Shown: positions 1-10,414 of the stretch, piece by piece
How positions within the stretch are numbered: the stretch's first letter is position 1
Layout: every line of letters starts with the position of its first letter
The notes under the pieces: model-generated
Databases searched by the model: none
The model's input: only the letters and a program-made list of their open reading frames with translations
Told to the model about the DNA's origin: nothing
From: Paracoccus sp. C2R09
Lineage (GTDB): Bacteria > Pseudomonadota > Alphaproteobacteria > Rhodobacterales > Rhodobacteraceae
Assembly: GCF_018860625.1 (NCBI RefSeq)
Contig: NZ_JAHKQB010000010.1
Span: forward strand, 186,001-250,000
DNA: 64,000 bases
Direction of reading: 5' to 3'
Position numbers and translations under genes: made by a program

Positions 1-2832
1 GATGGTGCCGCCATTGATCTTGTCGCCGATCCGCAGCGTGATGACCCGCCCGTTGGACAGGCGCACCAGCGCGCGACTGGCGCGGCCCGCGCCGATCGTG
101 CCGATGATCTGCGTGCTGTTCAGGCGGATGCCGTCCTTGACCGTGGCCGAGGCCGAGGCGCTGCCGACCGCGCTTTGCGGTACGGCGGCCACGACATCGG
201 GTTCCTCGTCCACCTCGGCGGGGCGATAGCGCTGGTTGCGGGCGGCGGCGGCCCGTGCCTCGGCCTCGGCCTGCGCGCGGGCACGGGCTTCGGCGGCGGC
301 GCGCGCCTGCGCCTCGGCGGCGGCATCGGCGGCGGCCTGACGACGGGCGCGTTCCTCGGCCTGCCGCTGCAATTCGTCATCCGCGCGGCGCTGTTCGGCC
401 TGGGCCGCCTGCGCCTCGGCCGCTGCACGAAGATCGGCAGCAGAGGGCGCGGTCGCCGCCGCAGCGGCGGCGACGGGGGCTGCGCTGGCCGCAATGGCGT
501 TTGTCGCGGCGCTTGCAACCGCCCCGCCCGCGCGCCGCGGGGGTTTGGCGGAAGACGACAGCGTCGTCAGCGCGATGCCGCCCGGACGGGCGGGGCTGTC
601 CTCGATGGCCGAGGCGAGCGCATCCTTGACCGCATCCTGTGACAGGCTGGGGCTTGTCGGACGGTTGGCGCTTGCGGGGCGCGCGGGCGGGCGCGACGAA
701 CCCGCGACTGACGTGGCTGGCCCCGAGGGGCGGGCGGCCGGTTCCACCGTATCGCGTTCGGGCGGACGTGCGCCCGCCACCCCATCGGATTGCGCGGCCG
801 CCAGCGCATCGGTCACCGCGCGCTGCGAGGGTGCCGAAACCGAGGTCGGGCGGCGCATCGGGCGGGCGTCGGCCAATTGGATCAGCAGGCCGCGCTCACC
901 TTGGGACAGGCCGACATTCCCGGCCTGCGCGGTACGAAACCCGCGAAGCTGACGTTCGACATCCGCACGCTCTTCCTCGGTCAGCGGGCGAGGGGCGTCA
1001 GCCTCGGCCCGGCTGCCTTCTTCGGGGCGCGAGGGCGGGCGGGCACCGCCCACCTGCGGTTGCGCGACGGGCGCCGGATCTGCCGCAGGGGCTGCATCGC
1101 TGCGCGAGGGGCTGGGCGGACGCGCCGTGGTCGCTCCGTTGGCTGCCGGGGTGGCAGGCACGGGGGCGGGCGCCGGGGCTGCGGGTGTCGGTGCCGGGGC
1201 TGCGGGCGCAGGTGCCGCCGCCGGACGCGAGGGCGGGCGTGCATCGCCCACGTTGCGGGCAGGCGGCGCGGTGCGCGTCTCATAGGGCAGGGGATTGGCC
1301 GGGACGGCAGGGCGGCTGTCGGGGGCCGCTGGAACGCTGGCTGCAACAGGAGCGGTCCGGGGCGGGCGGGCAGAGCGGCGCAGCGGCGTGCTGGCCTGCG
1401 TGGCCGCGCGCGTCTGGGCGGGGGTCACTGCTGGCTCGTCTGCCGCGACCTCGGGACGGGGACCGGTATCGGTCGGCGTTTCGGTGTCGGTCGGCTGATC
1501 GGCGGCCGGGGCGGCATCCGCGGCTTCGGGATCCGCCATCGCCTCGGCCAGTGCCTGCGTCAGCGCGTCGTCCGCGGGAGGTTCCACCCCTGCGGTCTCG
1601 GGCTGCGGCACAAGGCTGTCCGCGATTGCGGTGGCCGCGGCAACCGCCTCGGGGGTCAGCACGGCGGGTTCCGGCGGCAGAGCATCGGCAGTCTCGACCG
1701 GCGGCGCGGGTTCGGGTGCGGGCTCGAGTGCGGCTTCGGGCAGGGTTTCGGTGACGACCGCGGGCACCGACTCGGGCACGGACTGGACGTCGGGCAGCGC
1801 ACCGGTTTCAGCCGGAACCTCTTCGGAAATCTCGGGCGCGGCTGCGGTTTCGGTTGCATCCCCAGGCGCATTCTCGGGCGGGGCCGATCCGAAGAACAGC
1901 ATGCCACCCAGCAGCAACACGCCAAGGCCGCCGATCATCACCGGCAGCCGACCGAAATCCAGCTTGCGGAACCGGTTCGCGATGGCCGCGACGGCGGGCG
2001 AGGCATCGCCCGTGCCCGCGGCATCGCGTTCGGCGCGAAGCGCACGGGCGGCGGCTGCGCGGTCATGCACGGCCGCAGCGCGCGGGGTCAGGCTGCCGTC
2101 ATGGCGGATCACCTTGGGCGCAACCTCTGCCGGGGCAGTGTCCGCGGGCATCTGCGCCGCTGCGGGCTGGGCGAAGTAATGCGGCACGATCGCCGAGATT
2201 ACGGGCACCACGGCGGGTCCGGGCGTGGCGGGTTCAGGCGTGGCGGGCGCCTCGTCCGCAATCTCGATCGCGGGGGCGGTCACGCGGGCCTGCGTCAGAT
2301 CGGGCTGGCTGAACGGGCGCGCGGCGGGCGGACGCACCGCCCGCGCAGTGCCGAAATCGGGCTGCCCGTCGAAGCGGTCGTCGCCGGGGCGGCCTATGAA
2401 GCCCGAGGGGTGGAACCCCTGGGCACGGGCGAATTCCTCGGCCTCTTCCAGCGTCCGAATGGCGACGGCGGCGACGCGCAGCGTCTCGATGTCGCCATTC
2501 GTCGCGGGGCACCAGTCGAAGGTCAGTTCTTCGGCGGCATAGGGGGTCGCGGATTCCAGCGCCTTGGCGATGGTCGCGGCCGTGTCCGAACCGAAGGGCA
2601 CCGTCAGCGTGGTATAGAGGATCTGGTCGTCGGGAATGACCAGCAGCGTATCGCTGACGCCCGCCATCCCGCCTGCCTTGCGATGCATCGCGGCCAGCGT
2701 CCGGGCAAGGTCGTGGCGGCTGAATTCGGCATGGCCGACGGGTGTCCAACCGGTGCCCTTGCGGCGTTCCAGCTGGACGGCCTCCTGCGTGAAGCTCATC
2801 GCGAATTCGGGCGGCGCGGCGTGATGGTTCAT
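1..2832 (-). CDS. Large single-pass membrane protein with Pro/Ala-rich region, 3' end outside window
   Basis: The frame is open from an ATG at 2832 to the window edge (944 codons, no stop), so the C-terminus is missing. Residues about 1-130 form a folded-looking domain with an IPDDQILYTTLTVP stretch that faintly recalls PilM/GspL-type pilus or secretion proteins. One membrane helix lies at about 294-316. A very long low-complexity region rich in Pro, Ala, Glu and Arg follows, with recurring ARPPSRP-like motifs and an Ala/Arg/Gln/Glu coiled coil near 830-900. The last visible residues (IGTIGAGRASRALVRLSNGR) resemble the GspC/PilP homology region. Together this suggests an inner-membrane protein with a long periplasmic arm. 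An internal ATG at 2799 is an alternative start. An overlapping open frame on the other strand is a GC-bias shadow. Gene reality is fairly sure; function is unknown. Confidence 0.75.
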   Translation of the reverse strand, partial: MNHHAAPPEFAMSFTQEAVQLERRKGTGWTPVGHAEFSRHDLARTLAAMHRKAGGMAGVSDTLLVIPDDQILYTTLTVPFGSDTAATIAKALESATPYAAEELTFDWCPATNGDIETLRVAAVAIRTLEEAEEFARAQGFHPSGFIGRPGDDRFDGQPDFGTARAVRPPAARPFSQPDLTQARVTAPAIEIADEAPATPEPATPGPAVVPVISAIVPHYFAQPAAAQMPADTAPAEVAPKVIRHDGSLTPRAAAVHDRAAAARALRAERDAAGTGDASPAVAAIANRFRKLDFGRLPVMIGGLGVLLLGGMLFFGSAPPENAPGDATETAAAPEISEEVPAETGALPDVQSVPESVPAVVTETLPEAALEPAPEPAPPVETADALPPEPAVLTPEAVAAATAIADSLVPQPETAGVEPPADDALTQALAEAMADPEAADAAPAADQPTDTETPTDTGPRPEVAADEPAVTPAQTRAATQASTPLRRSARPPRTAPVAASVPAAPDSRPAVPANPLPYETRTAPPARNVGDARPPSRPAAAPAPAAPAPTPAAPAPAPVPATPAANGATTARPPSPSRSDAAPAADPAPVAQPQVGGARPPSRPEEGSRAEADAPRPLTEEERADVERQLRGFRTAQAGNVGLSQGERGLLIQLADARPMRRPTSVSAPSQRAVTDALAAAQSDGVAGARPPERDTVEPAARPSGPATSVAGSSRPPARPASANRPTSPSLSQDAVKDALASAIEDSPARPGGIALTTLSSSAKPPRRAGGAVASAATNAIAASAAPVAAAAAATAPSAADLRAAAEAQAAQAEQRRADDELQRQAEERARRQAAADAAAEAQARAAAEARARAQAEAEARAAAARNQRYRPAEVDEEPDVVAAVPQSAVGSASASATVKDGIRLNSTQIIGTIGAGRASRALVRLSNGRVITLRIGDKINGGTI

Positions 2833-3035
2833 GGCTTGGGTTCACTGCTCGGGGAAGGGGCGGCCGCTTTGCGGCACGATTTGGTTGATTGCCCTCATCA
2901 CTACCGCAAATTGTGGTTCGAAGAAAGCATTACTGGCGGTCCTGTGATCGGCCCGCGCGCCTTCGGGGCTAGGATTGCGGGGGCAAAAGGCGCAGTCTCG
3001 TCGAAGGCTTACAGGCACCGAAGAGGAGCGAGGCG

Positions 3036-3926
3036 ATGCAAGCAAGAACCACCATCCGGCGAATGGCGATGGGTGCCGTCCTGACCGGGATCTGGGCCCT
3101 GCCGGCGATGGCGCAGCAGGGCGGCGCGATGTCCTGCGGGGCGGATCACGGCCCCTCGCGGTTGCAGGTGTCGGGATCGGGGCAGGCTCGGGTCGCGCCC
3201 GACATGGCGGTGATCAGCCTGGGCGTGACCACGCAGGGCGACAGCGCCGATGCCGCCATGTCCGACAATTCGACCCGCCAGCAGGCCGTGATCGATGCGC
3301 TGAGGGATGCGGGGATCGAACAGTCGCAGATCCAGACCTCGGGGCTGAACCTGCGGCCGATGATGCAATATGACGAAGGCCAGCCGCCAAAGGTCACCGG
3401 CTACGAGGCCCGCAACATGGTCACCATCCGCGCCACGGATCTGGCCCGCCTGGGCGAGGTGCTGGATGCGATCGTGGGGGCTGGCGCGAACCAGATCGAC
3501 GGCATCGCATTCGAGCGTCAGGACGGGGATGCGGGTCTGGACGAGGCACGCACCGCAGCCGTGCAGGACGCGCGCCGCAAGGCGGAACTGCTGGCCGAGG
3601 CCGCGGGCGCGCAGCTGGGCCCGATCCTGTCCATGAGCGAGAGCAGCGGCGGTCGCGCCCCCCAGCCCATGATGCGGATGGAGGCCGCGATGGCCGACAG
3701 CGTCCCGGTCCAGGCAGGCGAGGTCGAGCTGAGCGCCGAGGTCCGCATCGAATACGCCCTGACCGGCGATGCGGCCTGCAGCATGGGTCGCCAGAAGGGC
3801 GGGGACGGCCGTCCGAAGGCGCGCCCCGATCGCCAGGTGACGCCGCCCCTGCCGGACGAGGGCGCACCGGAGCCCGACGAACCGCTGTCCCCCGGCATCG
3901 TCGAGCCGCTGCCCGAGACCGAGTAG
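3036..3926 (+). CDS. SIMPL domain-containing periplasmic protein (DUF541)
   Basis: A 296-residue secreted protein. The N-terminus has a basic start, a hydrophobic segment and an AMA cleavage-type site near residue 26. The body opens with LQVSGSGQARVAPDMAVISLGV, the typical start of the SIMPL/DUF541 fold (BP26/OMP28 relatives), which forms periplasmic oligomers. Its biochemical role is not established in most bacteria. After about residue 250 the chain turns into a Pro/Asp/Glu-rich tail. The gene is divergent from the large membrane protein to its left and converges on the MoxR ATPase with only 4 bp between the stops. A GAGGCG motif just before the ATG supports the start. Confidence 0.88.
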   Translation: MQARTTIRRMAMGAVLTGIWALPAMAQQGGAMSCGADHGPSRLQVSGSGQARVAPDMAVISLGVTTQGDSADAAMSDNSTRQQAVIDALRDAGIEQSQIQTSGLNLRPMMQYDEGQPPKVTGYEARNMVTIRATDLARLGEVLDAIVGAGANQIDGIAFERQDGDAGLDEARTAAVQDARRKAELLAEAAGAQLGPILSMSESSGGRAPQPMMRMEAAMADSVPVQAGEVELSAEVRIEYALTGDAACSMGRQKGGDGRPKARPDRQVTPPLPDEGAPEPDEPLSPGIVEPLPETE

Positions 3927-3930
3927 GCGC

Positions 3931-4773
<843 letters not shown>

Positions 4774-4946
4774 GGGCTCTTCCTTTCGCAAGAATTGCTT
4801 GGTCGAAACTGCCTGTCCCGGCATCGCGGGTTGCAGATTACGCATAGCTGACCCTTCAAGGCTAGTGACAAGCGGGCCGAGTTGTTCTAATGGGGCGCCC
4901 AAGGTGCCGGAATTTCAGACCCCGCCCGGCGCCGCCGGAGGACGTA

Positions 4947-5369
4947 ATGAAAGCCCAGACCTTCCTGCCCCAGGACTATCGTCCCGCCGAGGACGAGCCC
5001 TTCATGAACGAGCTCCAGCTCGAATATTTCCGTCGGAAGCTGGAAGCTTGGAAGGCCGAACTGCTGGACCAGTCGGCCGAGACGCTGGAGGGTCTGCAGG
5101 ACAGCGCCCGTGCCGTTCCCGACCTGGCGGATCGCGCCAGCGAGGAAACCGACCGCGCGATCGAACTGCGCACCCGTGACCGCCAGCGCAAGCTCGTGTC
5201 CAAGATCGACAGCGCGCTGCGCCGCATCGAGGTCGGCGAATACGGCTATTGCGAGATGACCGGAGAGCCGATCAGCCTCAAGCGCCTCGACGCGCGCCCG
5301 ATCGCGACCATGACGCTGGAGGCGCAGGAGCGCCACGAGCGCAAGGAACGCGTCCATCGCGACGACTGA
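4947..5369 (+). CDS. dksA: RNA polymerase-binding transcription factor DksA
   Basis: 140 residues. DksA binds the secondary channel of RNA polymerase and, with ppGpp, adjusts rRNA and amino-acid promoters. The coiled-coil tip residues matching E. coli Asp71, Asp74 and Ala76 are kept as Asp59, Asp62 and Ala64. The zinc finger is degenerate: only Cys102 remains, and the other three ligand positions are Thr105, Thr123 and Ala126. A one-cysteine DksA is known in Rhodobacter, so this is a lineage trait rather than a broken gene. The start has GGAGGA five bases upstream. A strong terminator follows the stop directly. Confidence 0.93.
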   Translation: MKAQTFLPQDYRPAEDEPFMNELQLEYFRRKLEAWKAELLDQSAETLEGLQDSARAVPDLADRASEETDRAIELRTRDRQRKLVSKIDSALRRIEVGEYGYCEMTGEPISLKRLDARPIATMTLEAQERHERKERVHRDD

Positions 5370-5376
5370 TGCCTGC

Positions 5377-5400
5377 GGCCCCGCATTTGCGGGGCCTTTT
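5377..5400 (+). terminator. Intrinsic terminator of dksA
   Basis: Perfect 8-bp stem GGCCCCGC/GCGGGGCC with an ATTT loop, followed by four T residues. It lies 8 bp after the dksA stop. Confidence 0.9.
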
Positions 5401-5416
5401 CGTGCAAGGGCGATCC

Positions 5417-6535
5417 ATGGGTGAACTTCAGGGACGCCGCGTTGCGGTGATCGGTGCCGGAATCGGCGGATTGGTCGCGGCCATTGCATTGGCCCGGCGC
5501 GGCGCTTCGGTGACCGTCCACGAACGCGCCCCCGCCCTGACCGAGGTCGGTGCGGGGATACAGCTGTCCGCCAATGCGGTTCGCGTGCTGGATGCCCTGG
5601 GGCTTGGCCCCGCGCTGCGCAGCGTGGCCCTGCGCAACCGGGCGGTCCAATTGAACGATGCCGCCGGGCGACGCGTGCTGCGGATGGATCTGCAGACCCA
5701 TCGCCCGGATGCCGATTTCCTGCTGATCCATCGCCCGCGCCTGATCGGGATCCTGACCGATGCAGGCCGCTCCGCTGGCGTTCGGATCGAACTGGGGCAG
5801 CAGGTCGAAGACATGCCCGACACCCCCCTCGTCATCGGGGCCGATGGGCTTGGCGGTCGCAGCCGCGGCTGGTTGAACGGACGAGAGGTCCCCTTCTTCA
5901 CCGGCCAGACCGCCTGGCGCGCCGTGATCCCGGGCGACGGTCCACCCGAGGCGCATGTCTTCATGGGGCCGGGGCGGCATCTCGTCAGCTATCCGCTTGG
6001 GCGGGGATTGCGCAACATCGTCGCTGTCGAGGAACGTCGCGACTGGCAGGACGAAGGCTGGTCGCACGAGGGCGATCCCGACGATCTGCGCCGTGCCTTC
6101 GCGGGTTTCGGGGGTAGGGCGGGCGAATGGCTGTCGCAGGTGGACCGGGTGAACCTCTGGGGGCTCTTCCGCCACGAGATCGCGCGGCGCTGGACGGGTG
6201 ACCGGCTTGCGATCCTTGGGGATGCGGCGCATCCGACTTTGCCGTTTCTTGCCCAGGGTGCCGGCATGGCGATCGAGGATGCCTGGGTGCTGGCCTCCTG
6301 CCTCGACGCGGCACCCCAGCCGGATGCGCTTGCGGCATATCAGGCGGCTCGTGTCCCCCGCGTCACGCGCATCGTCCAGGCGGCCAACGCCAATGCCAGG
6401 AACTATCACCTGAACGGGCCCAAGCGCCTTGCGGGGCATCTTGCCCTGCGGATCGCTGACCGTGTCGCGCCCCGTTTGATGCCCGGCCGGTTCGACTGGC
6501 TCTACGACTACAACCCGGTCGCGGCGCATCCCTGA
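5417..6535 (+). CDS. FAD-dependent monooxygenase (salicylate/3-hydroxybenzoate hydroxylase type)
   Basis: 372 residues, usual for single-component aromatic hydroxylases that use NAD(P)H and O2. The Rossmann FAD-binding motif GAGIGG is at 13-18, an IGADGLGG segment lies midway, and the second FAD motif GDAAHPTLPFLAQGAGMAIED lies near 270-290. The ATG at 5417 follows AAGGG. The gene starts 17 bp after the dksA terminator and runs alone toward the convergent glmM. Nothing nearby names a substrate; an annotation as salicylate hydroxylase would be a guess. Confidence 0.85.
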   Translation: MGELQGRRVAVIGAGIGGLVAAIALARRGASVTVHERAPALTEVGAGIQLSANAVRVLDALGLGPALRSVALRNRAVQLNDAAGRRVLRMDLQTHRPDADFLLIHRPRLIGILTDAGRSAGVRIELGQQVEDMPDTPLVIGADGLGGRSRGWLNGREVPFFTGQTAWRAVIPGDGPPEAHVFMGPGRHLVSYPLGRGLRNIVAVEERRDWQDEGWSHEGDPDDLRRAFAGFGGRAGEWLSQVDRVNLWGLFRHEIARRWTGDRLAILGDAAHPTLPFLAQGAGMAIEDAWVLASCLDAAPQPDALAAYQAARVPRVTRIVQAANANARNYHLNGPKRLAGHLALRIADRVAPRLMPGRFDWLYDYNPVAAHP

Positions 6536-6588
6536 AAGGCAGAGGGTCGGGGGGATGCAATTCCCCCCGCCATCGCGGGACGCAATTC

Positions 6589-7932
6589 TCAGGCCGCGGT
6601 TTCCACCGCCGACACGATGCCGTCCACCACCTCGGTCAGCTCGCCTTCATCCTCGGCCTCGGCCATGACACGGATCAGCGGCTCGGTTCCCGATTTGCGG
6701 ATCAGCACGCGACCGCGCCCGGCCAGGCGCGTCTCGGCATCCGCGATCACGCGCTGGACCGTCGCCGCGGCCAGCGGGTCGGCTCCGGCGGCATAGCGCA
6801 CGTTCTTCAGCATCTGCGGCACCGGATCGAATTGCGACATCAGCTCGGAGGCCTGCTTGCCGGTATCGGCCATCGCCGCAAGCACCTGCATGGCGGCGAC
6901 CAGCCCGTCGCCCGTCGTGGCATAGTCGGTCATCACGATATGGCCCGATTGCTCGCCGCCTAGGTTGAAGCCGCCCTCGCGCATGCGCTCGACCACATAG
7001 CGATCGCCGACCTTGGTGCGTTCCAGCCGCAACCCGCGCCCTTGCAGGTAATGCTCCAGCCCCAGGTTCGACATGACCGTCGCGACCAGCGCGTTACCGG
7101 CCAACCGGCCCTGTTCGGCCCAACGCCCGGCCAGCAGCGCCATGATCTGGTCGCCATCCGCCACGCGTCCGTTCTGATCCACGATCACCACGCGATCGGC
7201 ATCGCCGTCCAGGCTGATGCCCAGATGCGCACCATGTTCGCGGACCGCCGCGGCGCAGGCCTCGGGATGGGTGCTGCCCACGCCGTCGTTGATGTTGAAC
7301 CCGTCGGGCTTGACGCCGACCGGGATCACCTCGGCGCCCAGTTCCCACAACACCTCGGGGGCGGCGCGATAGGCTGCGCCATTCGCGCAATCCAGAACGA
7401 CCTTCAGCCCGTCCAGCCTCTGACCGCCGGGGAAGGTGGTCTTGGCATATTCCATGTAGCGGCCGCGACCGTCGTCGATGCGCCGCGCGCGGCCGATATT
7501 CTGCGGCTGCGCAGGCTCGATCTCTCCGGCGACGATCTCCTCGATCTCGGCCTCGGCCTCGTCGGACAGCTTGAAGCCGTCTGGGCCGAAGAACTTGATC
7601 CCGTTATCCTCGGCCGGGTTGTGGCTGGCCGAGATCATGATCCCCAGATCCGCCCGCATCGAGCGGGTCAGGAACCCCACCGCGGGCGTGGGCACCGGAC
7701 CCAGCAGCAGGACGTTCATCCCCGTGCTGGTCAGACCCGCCGTCAGCGCGTTCTCCAGCATATAGCCCGAAAGCCGCGTGTCCTTGCCGATCACCACGCG
7801 ATGCCGGTTGCGCCCGTCGCGGCGGAAGAACCGGCCTGCCGCAGCCCCCAGCCGCAGCGCCATCTCGGCCGTCATCGGATGGCTGTTGGCGCGCCCGCGC
7901 ACCCCGTCCGTTCCGAAAAGCTTCCTGCTCAT
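6589..7932 (-). CDS. glmM: Phosphoglucosamine mutase
   Basis: 447 residues, full length. It converts glucosamine-6-phosphate to glucosamine-1-phosphate for UDP-GlcNAc, and so feeds peptidoglycan and LPS synthesis in the cytoplasm. It starts [13 protein letters not shown]. The phosphoserine loop ISASHNP has its Ser at about 103, and a metal-binding DGDADR loop and a C-terminal [12 protein letters not shown] phosphate-binding loop are present. The ATG overlaps the folP stop by 4 bp (ATGA), so it is translationally coupled as the last gene of folB-folP-glmM. This folP-glmM order is widespread in bacteria. Confidence 0.97.
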   Translation of the reverse strand: MSRKLFGTDGVRGRANSHPMTAEMALRLGAAAGRFFRRDGRNRHRVVIGKDTRLSGYMLENALTAGLTSTGMNVLLLGPVPTPAVGFLTRSMRADLGIMISASHNPAEDNGIKFFGPDGFKLSDEAEAEIEEIVAGEIEPAQPQNIGRARRIDDGRGRYMEYAKTTFPGGQRLDGLKVVLDCANGAAYRAAPEVLWELGAEVIPVGVKPDGFNINDGVGSTHPEACAAAVREHGAHLGISLDGDADRVVIVDQNGRVADGDQIMALLAGRWAEQGRLAGNALVATVMSNLGLEHYLQGRGLRLERTKVGDRYVVERMREGGFNLGGEQSGHIVMTDYATTGDGLVAAMQVLAAMADTGKQASELMSQFDPVPQMLKNVRYAAGADPLAAATVQRVIADAETRLAGRGRVLIRKSGTEPLIRVMAEAEDEGELTEVVDGIVSAVETAA

Positions 7933-8915
7933 GTCCCTGCCTCTTTTTCATTGAGGGCCGCGATCAGGCGCAGTCCCTGTGCGTGATCCGCGACATCGTG
8001 GACGCGGTGTATCTGGACCCCCTGGGCGATGGCCGCGACGGTGACCGCCAGCGTGCCCGGGGCGCGATCCGGCGCGGCCTGGGCCCCGCCGATGCTGCCG
8101 ATGAATCGTTTGCGCGACACCCCCAGCAGGATCGGACAGCCAAGCCCGTGCAGCACCGAGATGCGCCTCAGGATCGCCAGATTATGCGCCTGCGTCTTGC
8201 CGAATCCTATGCCCGGATCGACCACGATCCTGTCAGCGCGGATTCCCGCCGCAACCGCACGGCGAATGCGTTCCGCAAGCGCGTCATGGACGTCCAGCAG
8301 GACATCGTCGTATCGCGGATCGTCCTGCATGGTGGCAGGCACCCCCTGTGCGTGCATCAAGCAGACGGGCAACCCGCTGTCCGCCACGACCTGCGCCAGA
8401 TCCGGATCGAAATCGAAGCCCGACACGTCGTTCACGATCACCGCGCCCGCCTGGATGGCCGCTCGCGCCACGGCGGCCTTGCGCGTGTCGATCGATACGG
8501 GCGCCAGATCGCGGGCGGCCGCGATTGCAGGCAGGACGCGGGCGATCTCGTCATCGAAGGGAACTTCGGTGGCGCCGGGGCGGGTGGATTCGCCGCCGAT
8601 ATCCAGGATGTCGGCCCCCTGCTGCACCAGTCGCGCGGCCTGGTCGGCAGGGTCGTAGCTGCCCCCGTCCGAGAAGCTGTCGGGCGTGGCGTTGACGATG
8701 CCCATGATGCGCGGGCGATCCATCGACAGGCCTGAAATGTCAGCACGGGGCGCGGTCAGGGTGCGGATGATGTCGGGGGGTGCGTCATGCACGATGCGGG
8801 GCGCTTGGCCTCGTTCCAGCAGCTCGAACGCGGAAAATCCGACCCAGCCGCCGGCCAGGCACCAGCGCCCCCCTTGGTCCTGCGGGATCGGGCGGAAATA
8901 CTGCCGGGCCGTCAC
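7929..8915 (-). CDS. folP: Dihydropteroate synthase
   Basis: About 328 residues. It joins p-aminobenzoate with dihydropterin pyrophosphate in folate synthesis and is the sulfonamide target. The DHPS core begins near residue 66 with [26 protein letters not shown] and a C-terminal GVSRKRFIG follow. About 65 residues precede the core, longer than the E. coli enzyme. A GTG at 8915, just after the folB stop, starts this extended form. An internal ATG at residue 65 would give a core-only protein. The extension is read as real because it stays open from exactly behind folB. Confidence 0.92.
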   Translation of the reverse strand: MTARQYFRPIPQDQGGRWCLAGGWVGFSAFELLERGQAPRIVHDAPPDIIRTLTAPRADISGLSMDRPRIMGIVNATPDSFSDGGSYDPADQAARLVQQGADILDIGGESTRPGATEVPFDDEIARVLPAIAAARDLAPVSIDTRKAAVARAAIQAGAVIVNDVSGFDFDPDLAQVVADSGLPVCLMHAQGVPATMQDDPRYDDVLLDVHDALAERIRRAVAAGIRADRIVVDPGIGFGKTQAHNLAILRRISVLHGLGCPILLGVSRKRFIGSIGGAQAAPDRAPGTLAVTVAAIAQGVQIHRVHDVADHAQGLRLIAALNEKEAGT

Positions 8916-8919
8916 GGGC

Positions 8920-9714
8920 TCAGACCTTGGGCTGCAGGCGCCCGATGGGCAGCATCGTTCCGCCCGGTGCGGCGGGCAGGGGACGCGCATCCGGCATCGC
9001 GAAATCGACACCCGTCGCGCCCATGCGTTCGGCCAGCCAGAAGGCCAGGCTGTCATCGGCATCGCCCGCCTCGGGGGCGTCGAAGCACATGCGGGCGGGT
9101 GCCCAGACGACGGCGCGCCCCTGAAGGGCGGCGGCCTCGATCTCGGTCCGGGTCGCGGCGACTTCGAGGTTCAGATCATGCGCCAGCGACCAGGCGGCCT
9201 GATCGAAGGCCAGAAGCCGGATGCGACGCCGGTCGCCCGATGCGGGCAGCGGCAGGTCGGGAAAGCTGGGCAGGATGACCGCCGCGCCTTCGGGCAGCTG
9301 CGTGGGCGAACACCAGACCACGACCCGGATCGCCCCATCGACCCCCGTCGCGGCAACGCGGCCCGCATCGCGCAGGATCCGGATCCCGAGCGCACCGGGC
9401 GCGCGGTCCAGCTTCTCGACCGACACCTCGATCCGGGCGGCGCGGGGATGGGCCAGAACCTCGGCGGCGATGCGTTCGGCCAATGTCTCGACCAGGTCAT
9501 AGCGGCGATCGGCCAGCGCCGTATCGATGGCCTGCGTCAGCACGTCATAGGACAGGATGCGGTCGACCTGATCGTCGACCCCCGCCACGCTGTCGCGCAG
9601 ATCGACCGTCAGGTTGAAGCGCATGCGCTGTTCAAGGCCGCGCTCGGACTGAAAAGCCCCGATCTCGGCCGAGATGACATGGTCGCGAAGAAAGATACGG
9701 TCCGGTTGTTCCAT
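8920..9714 (-). CDS. folB: Dihydroneopterin aldolase with C-terminal extension
   Basis: 264 residues from the ATG at 9714; a GTG at 9726 is an alternative start. Residues 1-120 match dihydroneopterin aldolase: an IFLRDHVISAEIGAF opening, a VLTQAIDTALADRRYDLVETLAERIA core, then an IEVSVEKLDRAPGAL strand. The usual enzyme is about 120 residues. The remaining 145 residues carry no motif I recognise and appear to be a fused domain. It is the first gene of the folB-folP-glmM operon and supplies the pterin precursor for folP. Translation initiation signals are weak at both possible starts. Confidence 0.88.
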   Translation of the reverse strand: MEQPDRIFLRDHVISAEIGAFQSERGLEQRMRFNLTVDLRDSVAGVDDQVDRILSYDVLTQAIDTALADRRYDLVETLAERIAAEVLAHPRAARIEVSVEKLDRAPGALGIRILRDAGRVAATGVDGAIRVVVWCSPTQLPEGAAVILPSFPDLPLPASGDRRRIRLLAFDQAAWSLAHDLNLEVAATRTEIEAAALQGRAVVWAPARMCFDAPEAGDADDSLAFWLAERMGATGVDFAMPDARPLPAAPGGTMLPIGRLQPKV

Positions 9715-9769
9715 ACCGCCATTCACAGCAAAATGGCGCTGCGGGCAAGCCCCGCCACGCCCGCATGGC

Positions 9770-10414
9770 TCAGTTCGATGCGACGCGCTGGCCGGTGCTG
9801 TAGAAGATGTGGCGCCCGATCTGGACGGTGCGCTGGAAACGGCGCGCCCAGGCGGGGCGGACGGCGGGGGTGTGGAAATAGGTGGCCCCGCCGGTCAGCT
9901 GGCGCGGTGCGCCCGACAGTGCCGCCTTGGCGATGTCCACGGCCCGCAGATAGGCCGACTTGTTGCGGATCGGCTTGGCACCGCCGATGGTATAGCTGAA
10001 CTGGCTGGGCTGGTTGATCACGCCGCAGACGCTGGCGGGGAAGGCCCGGCTGTCGACGCGGTTCAGGATGACCTCGGCCACGGCGGCCTGCCCCTGACGG
10101 CCTTCGCCACGCGCTTCGTGATACAGTGCCTCGGCCAGGCATTGCAGGTCCTGCTGGGAATAGCTGGGCGCATTGCTGGTCAGATAGACCGTCGCGTCGT
10201 CCGACGGGGTCGGGTCCAGTTCGGCCTCGTGATTGGCATAGAGCAGGGGCGAGTCGACATTCGCGGTCACCGTCGAGGCGGCAGCACCGAACAGGCCGAG
10301 TTCGGCCGAGAAGAGCGAGCCAGTCCCGCCGGCAGCGGAGGGGGAGGCGTATATGGTCAAGGCGGCGGCAGCACAGAGACAGGCGTGCGTCAGCCGATGG
10401 GGCAGCATGGGCAT
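9770..10414 (-). CDS. SleB-like cell wall hydrolase, secreted
   Basis: 214 residues. A signal peptide covers about 1-28 (basic start, Ala-rich core, SAAGG). The C-terminal half carries the SleB/hydrolase_2 signature: EALYHEARGEGRQGQAAVAE with catalytic-type Glu residues, then VILNRVDS and FSYT. Such enzymes cut peptidoglycan glycan strands as lytic transglycosylases in the periplasm. TAGGACC before the ATG at 10414 supports this start over upstream in-frame codons. It lies 55 bp downstream of folB on the same strand but is transcribed first, so it may be independent. Confidence 0.87.
   Translation of the reverse strand: MPMLPHRLTHACLCAAAALTIYASPSAAGGTGSLFSAELGLFGAAASTVTANVDSPLLYANHEAELDPTPSDDATVYLTSNAPSYSQQDLQCLAEALYHEARGEGRQGQAAVAEVILNRVDSRAFPASVCGVINQPSQFSYTIGGAKPIRNKSAYLRAVDIAKAALSGAPRQLTGGATYFHTPAVRPAWARRFQRTVQIGRHIFYSTGQRVASN

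Noticed and set aside
790..3084. Long Gly/Arg-rich open frame on the plus strand
   Set aside because: It mirrors the minus-strand membrane protein gene; its composition is that of a GC-skewed antisense frame with no domain, and the opposite strand has a membrane helix and recognisable ends.
6549..6568. GGGGGG...CCCCCC hairpin between the FAD monooxygenase and glmM
   Set aside because: Only 6-7 bp and no T-tract on either strand; too weak to call a terminator, though it may act as one.
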